The notes: generated by a model from the sequence alone, not told the origin. Shown: positions 26,400-36,952, counted from the stretch's first letter. The stretch is 64,000 nt of DNA from Pseudarthrobacter sulfonivorans (GCF_014712225.1 NZ_JACXBW010000012.1:100207-164206); one strand, 5' to 3'. Program-made: numbers and translations.

Positions 26400-27553
26400 C
26401 CGAACAAGCCCCCTCCCGCCTACCGGAACCGCGGATCGCACCGTCCGTGGAGCCTTCCACCAACAGCCACCTGCAGATTACGGATGTCACCAAGAATTTT
26501 GGTTCCCAGGCTGTGCTGAAGGGCGTCAACCTGTCCGTGGCCAAGGGCGGCACCACCGCCATCGTGGGTCCTTCCGGCTCAGGCAAAACAACGCTGCTGC
26601 GCCTGATCGCGGGCTTTGAACACCCCGCCACAGGCAGCATCTCGCTGAACGGCATCAAGGTGGCGGGCGACGGCGTCTGGCTCCCCGCCCATAAGCGCCA
26701 CGTGGGGTACGTTGCCCAGGACGGCGCCCTCTTCCCGCACCTCACGGTGGGCCAGAACGTGGCCTTCGGCCTGGACCCGGCCAAGCTGGCCGGCGGCCGC
26801 CGGGCAGTGGCCGGCCGGATCAGTGAACTGCTCGAGATGGTGTCGCTGGATCCCGCCATGGCCAAACGGCGCCCGCATCAGCTGTCCGGCGGCCAGCAGC
26901 AGCGTGTTGCGCTGGCCCGGGCACTGGCCCGTGAACCCGAACTGATGCTGCTGGACGAGCCGTTCTCCGCCCTGGACGCAGGCCTCCGGGTGGCGACCCG
27001 CCGGGCGGTGGCCAAAGTGCTGAACGAAGCCGGCGTCACCACCATCCTGGTCACCCACGACCAGGCGGAAGCGCTGTCCTTCGCGGACCAGGTGGCCGTG
27101 ATGCGCGGCGGCAAACTGGCCCAGATCGGCAACCCGTTTGTGGTGTACACCCGCCCCGCCGACCGCGCCACGGCCGAATTCCTGGGCGACGCCGTCATCC
27201 TCGATGCGTGGATGGAAGGGTCCCTGGCCACCTGCTCACTGGGCGGAATTCCGGTCCGCAGGCCGCCGTCCCAGGGACGCGTGCAGCTCATGCTGCGGCC
27301 CGAGCAGATCCGCATCGCCGAGGATGGTCCCATCCGCGGCGTGGTGGTGGATACCGACTACTTCGGCCCCGAAACCACCGTCCGGCTCAAACTGGCCGTG
27401 CCCCCCGAGCTGGCTGATGGCATCGACCACCGCTACCCGGGCGGCGGCGAGGTCATCACCATCCGGCACTGGAACGCCTCCATCGCCCGGCCGGGCATGG
27501 AGCTCTGCCTGCGCGTGGTGGGCGAAGCCGTGGCGTTCCCCATGGATGACTGA
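26396..27553 (+). CDS. Iron ABC transporter ATPase
   Basis: The 385-residue protein has Walker A GPSGSGKTT, signature LSGGQQQR, Walker B LMLLDEPFSALD and the switch His in LVTHDQAEAL. A C-terminal TOBE-like domain (VQLMLRPEQIRIAEDGPIRG) is typical of FbpC/PotA-class ATPases. It powers ferric iron import and starts at GTG 26396 overlapping the permease stop. A perfect 27-bp inverted repeat begins immediately after its stop codon. Confidence 0.93.
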   Translation: MTEQAPSRLPEPRIAPSVEPSTNSHLQITDVTKNFGSQAVLKGVNLSVAKGGTTAIVGPSGSGKTTLLRLIAGFEHPATGSISLNGIKVAGDGVWLPAHKRHVGYVAQDGALFPHLTVGQNVAFGLDPAKLAGGRRAVAGRISELLEMVSLDPAMAKRRPHQLSGGQQQRVALARALAREPELMLLDEPFSALDAGLRVATRRAVAKVLNEAGVTTILVTHDQAEALSFADQVAVMRGGKLAQIGNPFVVYTRPADRATAEFLGDAVILDAWMEGSLATCSLGGIPVRRPPSQGRVQLMLRPEQIRIAEDGPIRGVVVDTDYFGPETTVRLKLAVPPELADGIDHRYPGGGEVITIRHWNASIARPGMELCLRVVGEAVAFPMDD

Positions 27554-27619
27554 CCCAACTAAGTAGCAGCAGATGCCGTTATGAACGCTCAAAACGGCAT
27601 CTGCTGCTACTTAGTTGGG
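27554..27619. repeat. 66-bp hairpin element, copy 1 (perfect arms)
   Basis: Arms at 27554-27580 and 27593-27619 are perfectly complementary over 27 bp, with a 12-nt loop. The arm core is GTAGCAGCAGATGCCGTT. It fills the whole gap between the iron ATPase stop and the convergent YdeI-like gene, even forming that gene's stop codon. It probably works as a bidirectional terminator and has two relatives in the window. Confidence 0.85.
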
Positions 27620-28222
27620 CGGGGTGTGTTCGGCGGGTTTTCTTTTCTGCGGATACAGCGTCTCGCCGCGGGCCAGCATTTCCACATAACCGGCAATCTT
27701 CCGTTCCCGCGTGGCTGCCTGCTTCACCGAGTTCGTCCGGTAGATCAGGGCATACCGGTTCACGGACGTCAGGACATCGAACATGGCCTGGGCCTCGGGG
27801 ACGGCGGCGATCGCCGCGGCCAGATCCGGCGGAACCTCTGCGGTTGCCTGCCCGCCATAGGCTATCTCCCAGCGGCCATCAGCCTTGGCACTTTCGACGG
27901 CGGCCCGTCCCGCGTCGGTCATCCTGCCCTCGGCTTCCAGCCGGACAACATGGCCAACATTCCGGGCTGACCAAGGACTCTTGGCTGTGCGGCGGGTCAT
28001 GCGCTGGCTGTAGCTCCCGGCGTCGCGCTTGATGACCTGGCCATCAATCCACCCGAAGCAGAGCGCCTCATCGAGCGCGGCGTCGTAGTCGAGCTCGGTG
28101 ACACCGCCGCCCTTCTTGTGGAGGACCAGCCAGACGCCCGGGCTGTCGCGGTGGTTGGCTTCCAGCCACGTCCGCCACGCGGCCGCATCCGGCACCAGCA
28201 ATTCCTCAAGTTCAATCGCCAT
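27611..28222 (-). CDS. YdeI/OmdA-family protein
   Basis: The product has 203 residues from ATG 28222 (MAIELEELLVPDAAAWRTWL); an in-frame upstream ATG at 28264 is less likely. The family block SPGVWLVLHKKGGGVTELDYDAALDEALCFGWIDG and KRDAGSYSQRMTRR identify a YdeI/OmpD-associated (also called bacteriocin-protection) family member. Biochemical function is unknown. A -10-like CAGAAT sits 6 nt before the ATG and no Shine-Dalgarno is present, so it is probably leaderless. Its stop codon is part of the hairpin element downstream. Confidence 0.82.
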   Translation of the reverse strand: MAIELEELLVPDAAAWRTWLEANHRDSPGVWLVLHKKGGGVTELDYDAALDEALCFGWIDGQVIKRDAGSYSQRMTRRTAKSPWSARNVGHVVRLEAEGRMTDAGRAAVESAKADGRWEIAYGGQATAEVPPDLAAAIAAVPEAQAMFDVLTSVNRYALIYRTNSVKQAATRERKIAGYVEMLARGETLYPQKRKPAEHTPPN

Positions 28223-28305
28223 GGCCCTATTCTGCACGGTGCCGGCGGTTTCAAGAGGTGGCATGATGGCGGTAGTTGCGCTGTCCCGGATTCGAGGAGA
28301 AACCC

Positions 28306-29076
28306 ATGCTGCGTGTCAGGCCCGTCCACTTCACCTCCCGCCCGGAAAAGTGGGAAGAACTCTTGTCAGCCTTGGGCCTGGTCAAGACGGTTGATCAGGG
28401 ACCGTGGCGGGAGTTCGACGCCGGCTCCGGCCGGCTGGCCCTCCACGCCACCGAGCCCGGCTCCCCCGAGGACGGGACCACGTCGTTCGGCGTCGAAGTG
28501 GGCGACCTCGCCGAGTTTGCCCGGCGCACCGGCCTTTCCGCGGAGGAAGCGGGCAACACCACGGCGGACCTCATCACTGCGGACCACGGCGAGTCGTGCC
28601 GCATCACCGGCCGGGACGGCTTCACGTTCCTGGCGGATCCGGGCTCCCGAGAGGTGAACAGCGCGGGCTCCGATTCCGCGGTGACCGTCGTCGGCGTCTG
28701 GTTCACCGCAGATCCCGGTGCGGCCGCCATGACGCTGCAGGACATCGGGGCCAGGTTCCGTCCGGTTCCGGACGCCGATGAAACCGCGGACTTTACCGCC
28801 AAGAACGGCGGCGTGCTGATGGTGCGCCCGGCGTCGGGCGGGCCGCGCTCAGGCCTGGGATTTGAGTACGACGGCGATCTGGGCGCCTTGCGCGCCCGGC
28901 TCACCGCGGCCGGCATTGAGGTCACCGAAACGGAGGAGGCCTTCGGCCGGACCCTGCACGTCGCCAACCCGGATGCCCCCAGCCCGGACGGGGCGGCCAC
29001 TACCGCCCCGGGCCCCGATTCCGCCCAGCATGTCCCCTCTACGCTCTGGATATCCCATCGGCCAACTGACCGGTGA
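28306..29076 (+). CDS. VOC-family (glyoxalase-like) protein
   Basis: The protein has 256 residues from ATG 28306, with GAGGAGA upstream. Two beta-alpha-beta-beta-beta modules are visible, each ending in an Asp/Pro turn (GRDGFTFLADPG near residue 110, HVANPD near the end), which is the vicinal-oxygen-chelate fold. Metal ligands are not obvious, so it may be a binding or resistance-type member rather than an enzyme. It is monocistronic and nothing nearby indicates the substrate. Confidence 0.7.
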   Translation: MLRVRPVHFTSRPEKWEELLSALGLVKTVDQGPWREFDAGSGRLALHATEPGSPEDGTTSFGVEVGDLAEFARRTGLSAEEAGNTTADLITADHGESCRITGRDGFTFLADPGSREVNSAGSDSAVTVVGVWFTADPGAAAMTLQDIGARFRPVPDADETADFTAKNGGVLMVRPASGGPRSGLGFEYDGDLGALRARLTAAGIEVTETEEAFGRTLHVANPDAPSPDGAATTAPGPDSAQHVPSTLWISHRPTDR

Positions 29077-29158
29077 CATCTCGGCGCTAAAGGCGCCGGT
29101 TTACGCTGAGAGCTCACCCCTCGCCGGCCGGCACGTGTCCATGGGGTAGAACTTAACC

Positions 29159-29698
29159 ATGAACGTTCGCACTCCTGACCCCAATCCCGGCTGGCTCTCC
29201 GAGGAAGACCTCTTCGAGGCCCGCGGGAGGCTTCCCATGATCTATGTGGAGGCCGTTCCGGTCAGGCTGGATCCCCTGGGGTTCGTGAACGAGGTTGGCA
29301 CGCTGCTGCAGGCCGATGAAGACGGCAACATGATCCGGTCGCTGGTGTCCGGCCGGGTGATCTACCGGGAGACCATCCGCGGCGCGCTTCTGCGCCACAT
29401 GGAGAAGGACCTGGGCCCGCTCGCGTTTCCGCAGCTCCCCATCAGCCCCGTGCCCTTCACGGTCGCCGAATACTTCCCGGCTCCGTCCCACACCGGCTTC
29501 ACCGACGACCGCCAACACGCCGTGTCCTTGGCCTACGTCATCCCCGTGACGGGCGAATGCGAGCCCCGCCAGGACGCCCTGGAACTGACCTGGATGACCC
29601 CCGAGGAAGTGCTCAGCCCCGGTGTGCAGCTCGAATTCAGCGGCGGCCGCGGCGCACTGGTCCGGCAGGCGCTGGCCTTTGCCGGAGTGGGCTTCTGA
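29159..29698 (+). CDS. NUDIX-like DUF4916 protein
   Basis: The 179-residue protein begins GWLSEEDLFEARGRLPMIYVEAVPVRL, characteristic of the actinobacterial DUF4916 group, which has a NUDIX fold. The canonical Nudix box is degenerate, ETIRGALLRHMEKDLG standing where GX5EX7REUXEEXGU is expected, so pyrophosphatase activity is doubtful. TAGAAC (29147-29152) lies 6 nt before the ATG and there is no Shine-Dalgarno, indicating leaderless translation. Confidence 0.72.
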   Translation: MNVRTPDPNPGWLSEEDLFEARGRLPMIYVEAVPVRLDPLGFVNEVGTLLQADEDGNMIRSLVSGRVIYRETIRGALLRHMEKDLGPLAFPQLPISPVPFTVAEYFPAPSHTGFTDDRQHAVSLAYVIPVTGECEPRQDALELTWMTPEEVLSPGVQLEFSGGRGALVRQALAFAGVGF

Positions 29699-29784
29699 CG
29701 CCCGCGGGATCCCCGGCGTCCCGGACTTGGTGCGCCCTGCTTTGTAGACTGTAGGGCGGACCGCAAGAGAATTTAAGGACCCCC

Positions 29785-30888
29785 ATGACCGAAACCCCAG
29801 CCGCACGACACTACAGCGAACAGCAGGCTGGATCTCTGACTTCCGGCGATGAGCTCCTCCTGCCCGATGGTGGGCGCACCGCCGAAATCCAGCGCGTCGA
29901 GGTTGAGTCCGACGATTTCGGGACCCCCGCGGTGGTCCTGGCATACCTCACCGGCGGCGGCACCATCCGCGTCGCGGCCGGCTCCACTGTCAGAATCCTG
30001 GACACCTCTGCCAGCAACGCCGCCGTTGAGGCAGCGCCCGACGGCGTCACCCTGCTTCCGGTGTCAGCGCAAGGTCCCGGAGGGGCAGAAACCGCAGGGG
30101 AAGCGCCCGGAGGCGCGGCGGCTGACGAGGACACACCAAATACCGGAACGCACGGGGACGAGCAGCCCCGAAAGCAGTTCCCGGCAGCCGGGGAGGCCGC
30201 ACCTGCAGCACCCGCCGTCGTCGTACCTCCCCAGCCTGCCATCCCGCCCGCGGTGAGTGGCCCCTCCGCGGAAGAGCTCGCGCGGATTCCGGAGCCGCAG
30301 GGTACCCCGGAAGCTGTGGTGGAGGCTGCCGCCGAAGCCCACCCGGACGCCGTGGGTGTGCTGCTGCTGGCGGACAAGCTGGCTAAGGGCATCAACTTCA
30401 AGTCCGGCAGCTGCCTGAAGGACCTCAGCGACCTCGCTCATGAACTGTTCGTCACGCTCAAGGACCCTGAGGGCGCGCTGGCGGTAGCGGACCTGCTCAA
30501 CGTCCTGCCGTTCGACGGCAACCCGGGCCGGTGGGCCTCAGTGGAGGCGTCCCTCGCGTTGTCCAGCTACATCTGCCGTCAGGACCGGCAGGAAGACCGC
30601 GCCGAGGTCTACGAAAAGCTGCTGCGCACGCCGGAGAACCAGGAAACGGACCCCTTCAAGGCGCGCATGAACGCCAAAGTGCGCCAGCGTTCCCTGAACG
30701 AGCCCAACCTGTACGACAAAGAGATCTTCCGCTCCATCGACAACTCCAACCACGAGGCCGAGCGGGAATGGCGGCTCCTGCGGCTCGAGTCCCTGCTCTT
30801 CCTGCGGGCCCATGGAGGTTCTGAGACGATCGGCCTCGGCGAACTGCAGCGCCGGATCAGCAACGAGCTCGAGGCCGTCCGGGCCTGA
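29785..30888 (+). CDS. Hypothetical protein with disordered linker and helical C-terminal domain
   Basis: The protein has 367 residues from ATG 29785, with AAGGA upstream. Residues 1-75 form a small beta-rich domain (GDELLLPDGGRTAEIQRVEV, then VVLAYLTGGGTIRVAAGS). Residues 85-175 are Ala/Pro/Gly-rich and probably disordered. Residues 180-367 are helical with TPR-like stretches (EAHPDAVGVLLLADKLAKG, EREWRLLRLESLLFLRAH). There is no signal or membrane segment. I do not recognise a characterised family. It may be a cytoplasmic scaffold; no function is claimed. Confidence 0.6.
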   Translation: MTETPAARHYSEQQAGSLTSGDELLLPDGGRTAEIQRVEVESDDFGTPAVVLAYLTGGGTIRVAAGSTVRILDTSASNAAVEAAPDGVTLLPVSAQGPGGAETAGEAPGGAAADEDTPNTGTHGDEQPRKQFPAAGEAAPAAPAVVVPPQPAIPPAVSGPSAEELARIPEPQGTPEAVVEAAAEAHPDAVGVLLLADKLAKGINFKSGSCLKDLSDLAHELFVTLKDPEGALAVADLLNVLPFDGNPGRWASVEASLALSSYICRQDRQEDRAEVYEKLLRTPENQETDPFKARMNAKVRQRSLNEPNLYDKEIFRSIDNSNHEAEREWRLLRLESLLFLRAHGGSETIGLGELQRRISNELEAVRA

Positions 30889-30936
30889 ACAAAGTGCCCC
30901 TACCCGGGGCTTCGCCGGAGTTGTAGATTCGTGGCT

Positions 30937-31662
30937 ATGACGAACAATCTGAGCGTACTGATCAATGCTGATGCGCCGCAGGTCTGGATTATGCTGCGCG
31001 AACCGGCCAAGGTGGCGCAGTGGCACGGCTGGGAGGCCGATGAACTGGCGGCCGAAATCGACCAGATCTACTTTGGCAAAGGCGTCGTTGAAGCTCCGGA
31101 CCACACCAGCCTGACCACCAACGGCGGTGACGTCTTCGACCTCAAGCCGGTGTCCGGCGGGACGTTGGTCAGTGTCACGCGGGCGGCCCTGGACCACAAT
31201 TCCGAGTGGGCCGCGTGGGACGAGGACATCACCCAAGGCTGGCTGACATTCCTCCAGCAGCTCCGTTTCGCGCTGGAACACCACCCGCACGGCAACCGGC
31301 ACACCCTGTTCTTCGAGTTCCCCGGCGGACAGGGCTCCGTCATCGACAAGCTGGGGCTCAACGATGTGCCCAAGCCCGGCGAGCCGTACCAGCTGACGCT
31401 CGCCACCGGCGAGGAAATCTCCGGCAAGGTCTGGTACCGCACCAACCACCAGGTGGGGCTCACGGTCCACAGTTACGCCGGGCACGGGGACGGCCTGCTG
31501 ATCGTCGCGGACCAGCCGGTCATCGAGGAGATCAGGCCCGACGGCGGCGCCATGGTAATTGCCTCGACTTATGACCTGGGTGCCCACAAGCTGGAGTCCA
31601 TCCAGGCGTCCTGGGACGGCTGGCGGGCTGAGAACTACCCCACAGAGAAGGCGGCCAACTGA
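30937..31662 (+). CDS. SRPBCC-domain protein
   Basis: The product has 241 residues from ATG 30937; GTG 30931 is an in-frame alternative. The first 130 residues (NNLSVLINADAPQVWIMLREPAKVAQWHGWEA) are an AHSA1/START-like fold. The second half, with repeated beta strands (SGKVWYRTNHQVGLTVHSYAG), may be a degenerate second copy. No catalytic residues are evident. TAGATT (30924-30929) sits 7 nt before the ATG without a Shine-Dalgarno. It stands upstream of tgt with no obvious functional link. Confidence 0.72.
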   Translation: MTNNLSVLINADAPQVWIMLREPAKVAQWHGWEADELAAEIDQIYFGKGVVEAPDHTSLTTNGGDVFDLKPVSGGTLVSVTRAALDHNSEWAAWDEDITQGWLTFLQQLRFALEHHPHGNRHTLFFEFPGGQGSVIDKLGLNDVPKPGEPYQLTLATGEEISGKVWYRTNHQVGLTVHSYAGHGDGLLIVADQPVIEEIRPDGGAMVIASTYDLGAHKLESIQASWDGWRAENYPTEKAAN

Positions 31663-33045
<1,383 letters not shown>

Positions 33046-33129
33046 GCGCTGATCCCGGGGGCCCGGATCCCGGGTGGCGCGGCGCGCCCGAAGGCGAGTT
33101 CCGCCGTCGTCCTCCGCTATCCTGACCAG

Positions 33130-33879
33130 ATGCTCATCGAGATCCCGGCCGCAGCAGGCCCCGCCGAAGCCCTCGTCGCCCGCCCGTCCACCGGCGCCGG
33201 CCCGTTCCCGGGCGTCATCCTGTACATGGACGCCTTCGGCCTGCGTCCGCGCATCGAGGACATGGCTCAGCGCATCGCCGACTGGGGCTACGTGGTCCTG
33301 GCGCCCAACGTTTTCTACCGGGACGGGACCGCCGCGGAACTCGCGCCGGACCTGGACATGACCACTCCGGAGGGCCGCGCCGCCGCCGGCAAGGCAGCGT
33401 TCCCGCGGGTCGGCCACCTCACCCCTGACAAGGCGCTGCCGGACATTGACGCGTGGGTCAAGGCGCTGACAGCGCTCGACGGCGTCGCACCGGCTCCGAT
33501 CGGTACGTTCGGCTACTGCATGGGCGCCCGGCTCGCGGTGCGTACCGCCACCGCCCACCCCGAGGTAATCGCCGCGTGCGGCGGCTTCCACGGCGGCGGG
33601 CTCGCGAGCGACGCCGCGGACAGCCCGCACCTGGGACTCGGCAAGGCGCGGGCACGGTTCGTGTTTGGCCACGCCGACCATGACCAGAGCATGGATCCGG
33701 CCGCCGTCGCCCGCCTGGGAGCGGCCCTCGACGCCGCCGGGCTCAAGGCTTCCAACGAGATCTATGCCGGAGCGCCGCACGGCTACACGATGGCGGACAC
33801 CGCCATGTTCCACGCCGAGGCCACGGAGCGCCACTTCACCGAACTCCGCGCCCTCCTCGACGGGACGCTGAAGGGCTGA
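33130..33879 (+). CDS. Dienelactone hydrolase family protein
   Basis: This 249-residue alpha/beta hydrolase has the nucleophile elbow GTFGYCMGARLAV (Cys nucleophile near residue 129), an Asp in FGHADHDQSMD and a His in HGYTMADTAMFH. Together these make the Cys-Asp-His triad of dienelactone hydrolases. Many actinobacterial homologues act on other esters or lactones, so the substrate is unknown. TATCCT (33118-33123) is 6 nt before ATG 33130 with no Shine-Dalgarno, a leaderless arrangement. Confidence 0.85.
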   Translation: MLIEIPAAAGPAEALVARPSTGAGPFPGVILYMDAFGLRPRIEDMAQRIADWGYVVLAPNVFYRDGTAAELAPDLDMTTPEGRAAAGKAAFPRVGHLTPDKALPDIDAWVKALTALDGVAPAPIGTFGYCMGARLAVRTATAHPEVIAACGGFHGGGLASDAADSPHLGLGKARARFVFGHADHDQSMDPAAVARLGAALDAAGLKASNEIYAGAPHGYTMADTAMFHAEATERHFTELRALLDGTLKG

Positions 33880-34047
33880 GCCAGCGCTTTAGGTGCGGTC
33901 CGCCGTCGTCACGCCGGGGCAGCACCCCATCGGTTGATCCCCACCGGCACCCTAACCTCGCAAGCTCGGCCAGGGAACCCTGCCGGCGTGGGCCCTCAGC
34001 CCTTTTGAAGGCTCAAAACGGCCGTTACGGAACAATGGATGCGGCAG

Positions 34048-34791
34048 CTACGCGGCGTTGGTCACCGCTGCTGTCAGGACGCCGTAGCTGGGTTCGCGCT
34101 TCTTGATCCAGCCGATCACCAGCGACGTCACCGGAACGAACAGGAACTCCACGAGGGTCTTGTAGACAAAGCCCACCACCACGTAGTTCACGAACATGCC
34201 GAAGTCGGCGATGCCGATGACGGAGGCGGCGATGCTGCAGAAGATCAGGGTGTCCACGAACTCGCCAGCGCCGGACGAGCCCATCAGCCGTGCCCACAGG
34301 GACCTCTCCCCGGAACGGGCTTTCATCTTCACCAGGATCCAGGAGTTGATGGTCTGCCCGGCCAGGAACGCCAGCAGCGAGGCCAGGACAATCTGCGGAA
34401 CCGGGCCCAGGGCACCCTCCAGCGCCGCCTGCTTGCCCGCGCCGAACTCGTCGTCGAAGCCGGGCAGGGCGATGATCACCCAGTAGCAGATTGAGGCGAA
34501 CACGGAGAGTGCGAACGTGGTGAAAATGGCCTTGCGTGCCACCTTGAAGCCGTAAACCTCGCTGATGACATCGCCCAGGATGTAGGCCAGCGGGAAAAGG
34601 AAGAAGCCGCCGTCGGTGATGATCGGGCCGATCGCCACACCCTTGGACGCGCCGATGTTGGACAGGATCAGCACCACGGCCATAAAGGCCAGCATGATGC
34701 CGAAGTAGGGCGATCCGATGGATGCGAATTTCGCGGCCGTGCGTGCGGGGCTGGTGGCGGGCAGGGCGTGCGGGCCTGAGGGGGAAGGCAT
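34048..34791 (-). CDS. Queuosine precursor transporter (YhhQ/VUT family)
   Basis: This 247-residue integral membrane protein has about six helices and the COG1738 hallmarks ILSNIGASKGVAIG, FPLAYILGDVISEVYGFKVAR, GQTINSWILVKMK and AGEFVDTLIFCSIA. YhhQ imports queuosine precursors such as preQ0/preQ1. Proximity to tgt, two genes away on the other strand, supports queuosine salvage. It is convergent with the dienelactone hydrolase gene. The N-terminal 15 residues are Pro/Ser-rich, so a later start is possible. Confidence 0.86.
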   Translation of the reverse strand: MPSPSGPHALPATSPARTAAKFASIGSPYFGIMLAFMAVVLILSNIGASKGVAIGPIITDGGFFLFPLAYILGDVISEVYGFKVARKAIFTTFALSVFASICYWVIIALPGFDDEFGAGKQAALEGALGPVPQIVLASLLAFLAGQTINSWILVKMKARSGERSLWARLMGSSGAGEFVDTLIFCSIAASVIGIADFGMFVNYVVVGFVYKTLVEFLFVPVTSLVIGWIKKREPSYGVLTAAVTNAA

Positions 34792-34907
34792 GGGGGTGTC
34801 CGTTCATAGTGGTTCGCTCGGGTTTCCGCGACATTTGGAGATTGTGCGGAACCGGCTGTATTAGCACTGTCACGTCATTCTCCCACCCAAAGCCGATCGC
34901 GGGCTTT

Positions 34908-34951
34908 TGAACACGTTCAGTTCCCTGTACACTCACTTCTGAACGCGTTCA
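34908..34951. promoter_or_regulatory. Two TetR-type operator palindromes
   Basis: TGAACACGTTCA (34908-34919) and TGAACGCGTTCA (34940-34951) are 12-bp palindromes whose centres are 32 bp apart, about three helical turns. The second ends 14 bp before the TetR start codon. They are most simply binding sites for that regulator. Confidence 0.7.
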
Positions 34952-34965
34952 AAAAGGGGAACATA

Positions 34966-35622
34966 GTGGCAGCCAAGAGCGAACAGACCAGGCAACATCT
35001 GGCGGACGTGGCACTGCGCATGTTCCGCGAGATTGGCTTTGAGAAGACCACCATGCGGGCCATCGCAGCGGAGGCCGGCGTCTCGGTGGGCAACGCGTAC
35101 TACTACTTCGCCTCCAAGGACGACCTGGTCCAGGAGCTCTACGTCCAGGTGCAGGCCGAGCATGCAGCCAAGGCGGACGAGGCACTCGAAGGCCTGAAGG
35201 ACCTGGGCAGCAGGCTGAGGGCCACGCTGCACGCAGGCCTCGACGTCATGGCGCCCTACCACCGCTTCGGGGCCGACTTCGTGGCCACGGCCATCCGGCC
35301 GACGTCACCCGTCAACCCCTTCGCGGGAGAGTCGACGGCGGCCCGTGAAGCCTCGCTGGGCATCTTCCGCGCGGCGGTTGAAGGCTCCAGTCCGCCGGCA
35401 CCGAAGAAGCTGCGCGCGGATCTGCCGGAGCTGTTGTGGCTGGGCTACATGGGGATCGCGCTCTTCTGGGTGTACGACACCTCCGAAGGCCAGCGCCGCA
35501 CCCGGAAACTCGTGGACGGAGCCGTCCCGCTGATCGCCCGGGGGCTCTTGCTCGCAAAAATTCCGGGCGTCAACAAGGTGCTGGACGATGTCCTCAGCCT
35601 TAGCCGCAGCATCCGCAACTGA
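34966..35622 (+). CDS. TetR/AcrR-family regulator
   Basis: The protein has 218 residues from GTG 34966, with AAGGGGA upstream. The N-terminal HTH (RQHLADVALRMFREIGFEKTTMRAIAAEAGVSVGNAYYYFASKDDLV) is typical of TetR. The C-terminal ligand domain carries no recognisable signature. It leads an operon with an epimerase-like gene (17 bp downstream) and a small membrane protein, and two matching palindromes precede it. Autoregulation is likely; the ligand is unknown. Confidence 0.88.
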   Translation: MAAKSEQTRQHLADVALRMFREIGFEKTTMRAIAAEAGVSVGNAYYYFASKDDLVQELYVQVQAEHAAKADEALEGLKDLGSRLRATLHAGLDVMAPYHRFGADFVATAIRPTSPVNPFAGESTAAREASLGIFRAAVEGSSPPAPKKLRADLPELLWLGYMGIALFWVYDTSEGQRRTRKLVDGAVPLIARGLLLAKIPGVNKVLDDVLSLSRSIRN

Positions 35623-35639
35623 ACACCATGGGGGAACAA

Positions 35640-36557
35640 ATGACCAAAACACACACCGTGGTCCTCGCCGGAGCGTCGGGCTTTATCGGCAAGTACCTCC
35701 GCGCGCGCTTCGAGCGGGACGGCTGGGCGGTCCGCACCATCGGCCGCCGGGTCACGGCGGACACGGCGACGGCGGCAGGCTGGAACGACGACGGCGCCAT
35801 CGCCCGGGTGCTGGACGGCACCGACCTCCTGGTGAACCTCGCCGGACGGTCGGTCCACTGCCGCTACAACGCGCGGAACAAAGCGGCTATCCTCGATTCC
35901 CGTGTGGCCGCCACCTCGGCGCTTGGCCGCGCCCTGGCACACTGCCAGGCGCCGCCGTCGTCCTGGCTCAATGCCAGCACGGGCACCATCTACCGGCACG
36001 CGGACGACCGGCCCCAAACAGAGTCCGGCGGCGAACTCGGCAGCGGTTTTTCCGTGGACGTGGCGCGCGCCTGGGAAGCCGCCCTGGCCGCGGCGGACAC
36101 ACCACGCACAAGAAAAATCCCGCTGCGGATCGCCATCGTCCTGGGCCCGGGCGGCGGCGCCCTGCGGCCCTTCGCCATTTTGGCGCGGCTCGGCCTGGGC
36201 GGGCACATGGGCCACGGCAACCAGAAATTCAGCTGGATCCACGTGGAGGACCTGTACCGCACCGTCCGCTTCCTGCACGCACGGACCGACATCTCCGGCC
36301 CGGTGAATGTGGCCTCCCCGGACGTCGTGGACAACCGTGAACTGATGCGCATGGTCCGGAGGGCCTATGGCGCCAGGCTTGGCCTTCCCACACCTGCGTG
36401 GCTGCTCCGTCTGGGCGCGGTCCTGATCCGCACCGAAACCGAACTGGTGCTGAAGAGCCGGTGGGTGCAGCCGCAAAAACTGATCGATGCCGGGTTCATC
36501 TTCCGGCAGCCGGAGCTGGGGCGCGCGCTTCTCAGCATCGCCAAAGGAAGACCGTGA
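35640..36557 (+). CDS. TIGR01777-type NAD-dependent epimerase-like protein
   Basis: The protein has 305 residues from ATG 35640, chosen because GGGGG lies 6 nt upstream; ATG 35628 is the alternative. The N-terminal Rossmann motif is GASGFIGKYL. The family blocks NLAGRSVHCRYNARNKAAILDSRV and LNASTGTIYRH follow, and a DUF1731-like C-terminus (EKARPG-type region) ends the protein. Members are extended SDRs related to cell-division inhibitor SulA homologues of unknown substrate. The stop overlaps the next gene by 4 bp. Confidence 0.82.
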   Translation: MTKTHTVVLAGASGFIGKYLRARFERDGWAVRTIGRRVTADTATAAGWNDDGAIARVLDGTDLLVNLAGRSVHCRYNARNKAAILDSRVAATSALGRALAHCQAPPSSWLNASTGTIYRHADDRPQTESGGELGSGFSVDVARAWEAALAAADTPRTRKIPLRIAIVLGPGGGALRPFAILARLGLGGHMGHGNQKFSWIHVEDLYRTVRFLHARTDISGPVNVASPDVVDNRELMRMVRRAYGARLGLPTPAWLLRLGAVLIRTETELVLKSRWVQPQKLIDAGFIFRQPELGRALLSIAKGRP

Positions 36558-36952
36558 ACCGGCCGATCCGCGTGACGTTCGGCCCCGGCGCCTTCCTCCT
36601 CGGCGCCGGGATCACGGTGCTTCTGTTCGGCGTTCTGCATGGGGCGACGGGTTACGTTTTCGGTATCGCCGCGGCGCTCCTGCTCGGCATGCCGCTCGCC
36701 CTCGCCACCGGCATCCTGATGCGGCCTGTCCGGGACCAGCTGCTGCACATCGCGGCCATCGCAGGCGTTGGACTGGTGACCGGTGCGCTCACGCTCATCT
36801 TTATGCTGGGCGGCCGCTGGTACACCATGTGGGGTCTGGTCCTGTGGACCGGCGTTTGCGCCGCAATCGGACGGTTGGCGGTGGTCCGTCTCGTGACCAC
36901 GCATGACGAAGTTGAGTTCGTCAGGCCAGGCGAGCCACGCTTCGGCGGCTAG
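36554..36952 (+). CDS. Small four-helix membrane protein
   Basis: The product has 132 residues from GTG 36554, overlapping the epimerase stop (GTGA). Four hydrophobic helices are visible, two of them GVLHGATGYVFGIAAALLLG and LLHIAAIAGVGLVTGALTLI. No family is recognised. Position makes it the third gene of the TetR operon, suggesting a joint envelope-related role with the epimerase-like protein. Its 3' end overlaps the convergent GntR gene by 32 bp. Confidence 0.62.
   Translation: MNRPIRVTFGPGAFLLGAGITVLLFGVLHGATGYVFGIAAALLLGMPLALATGILMRPVRDQLLHIAAIAGVGLVTGALTLIFMLGGRWYTMWGLVLWTGVCAAIGRLAVVRLVTTHDEVEFVRPGEPRFGG

Noticed and set aside
33880..34047. GC-rich gap with CAGGGAACCCTG palindrome, considered as a riboswitch or small RNA
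   Set aside because: It lies between two convergent gene ends, so it cannot lead a downstream gene. It matches no riboswitch core I could align. A terminator is the simplest reading.
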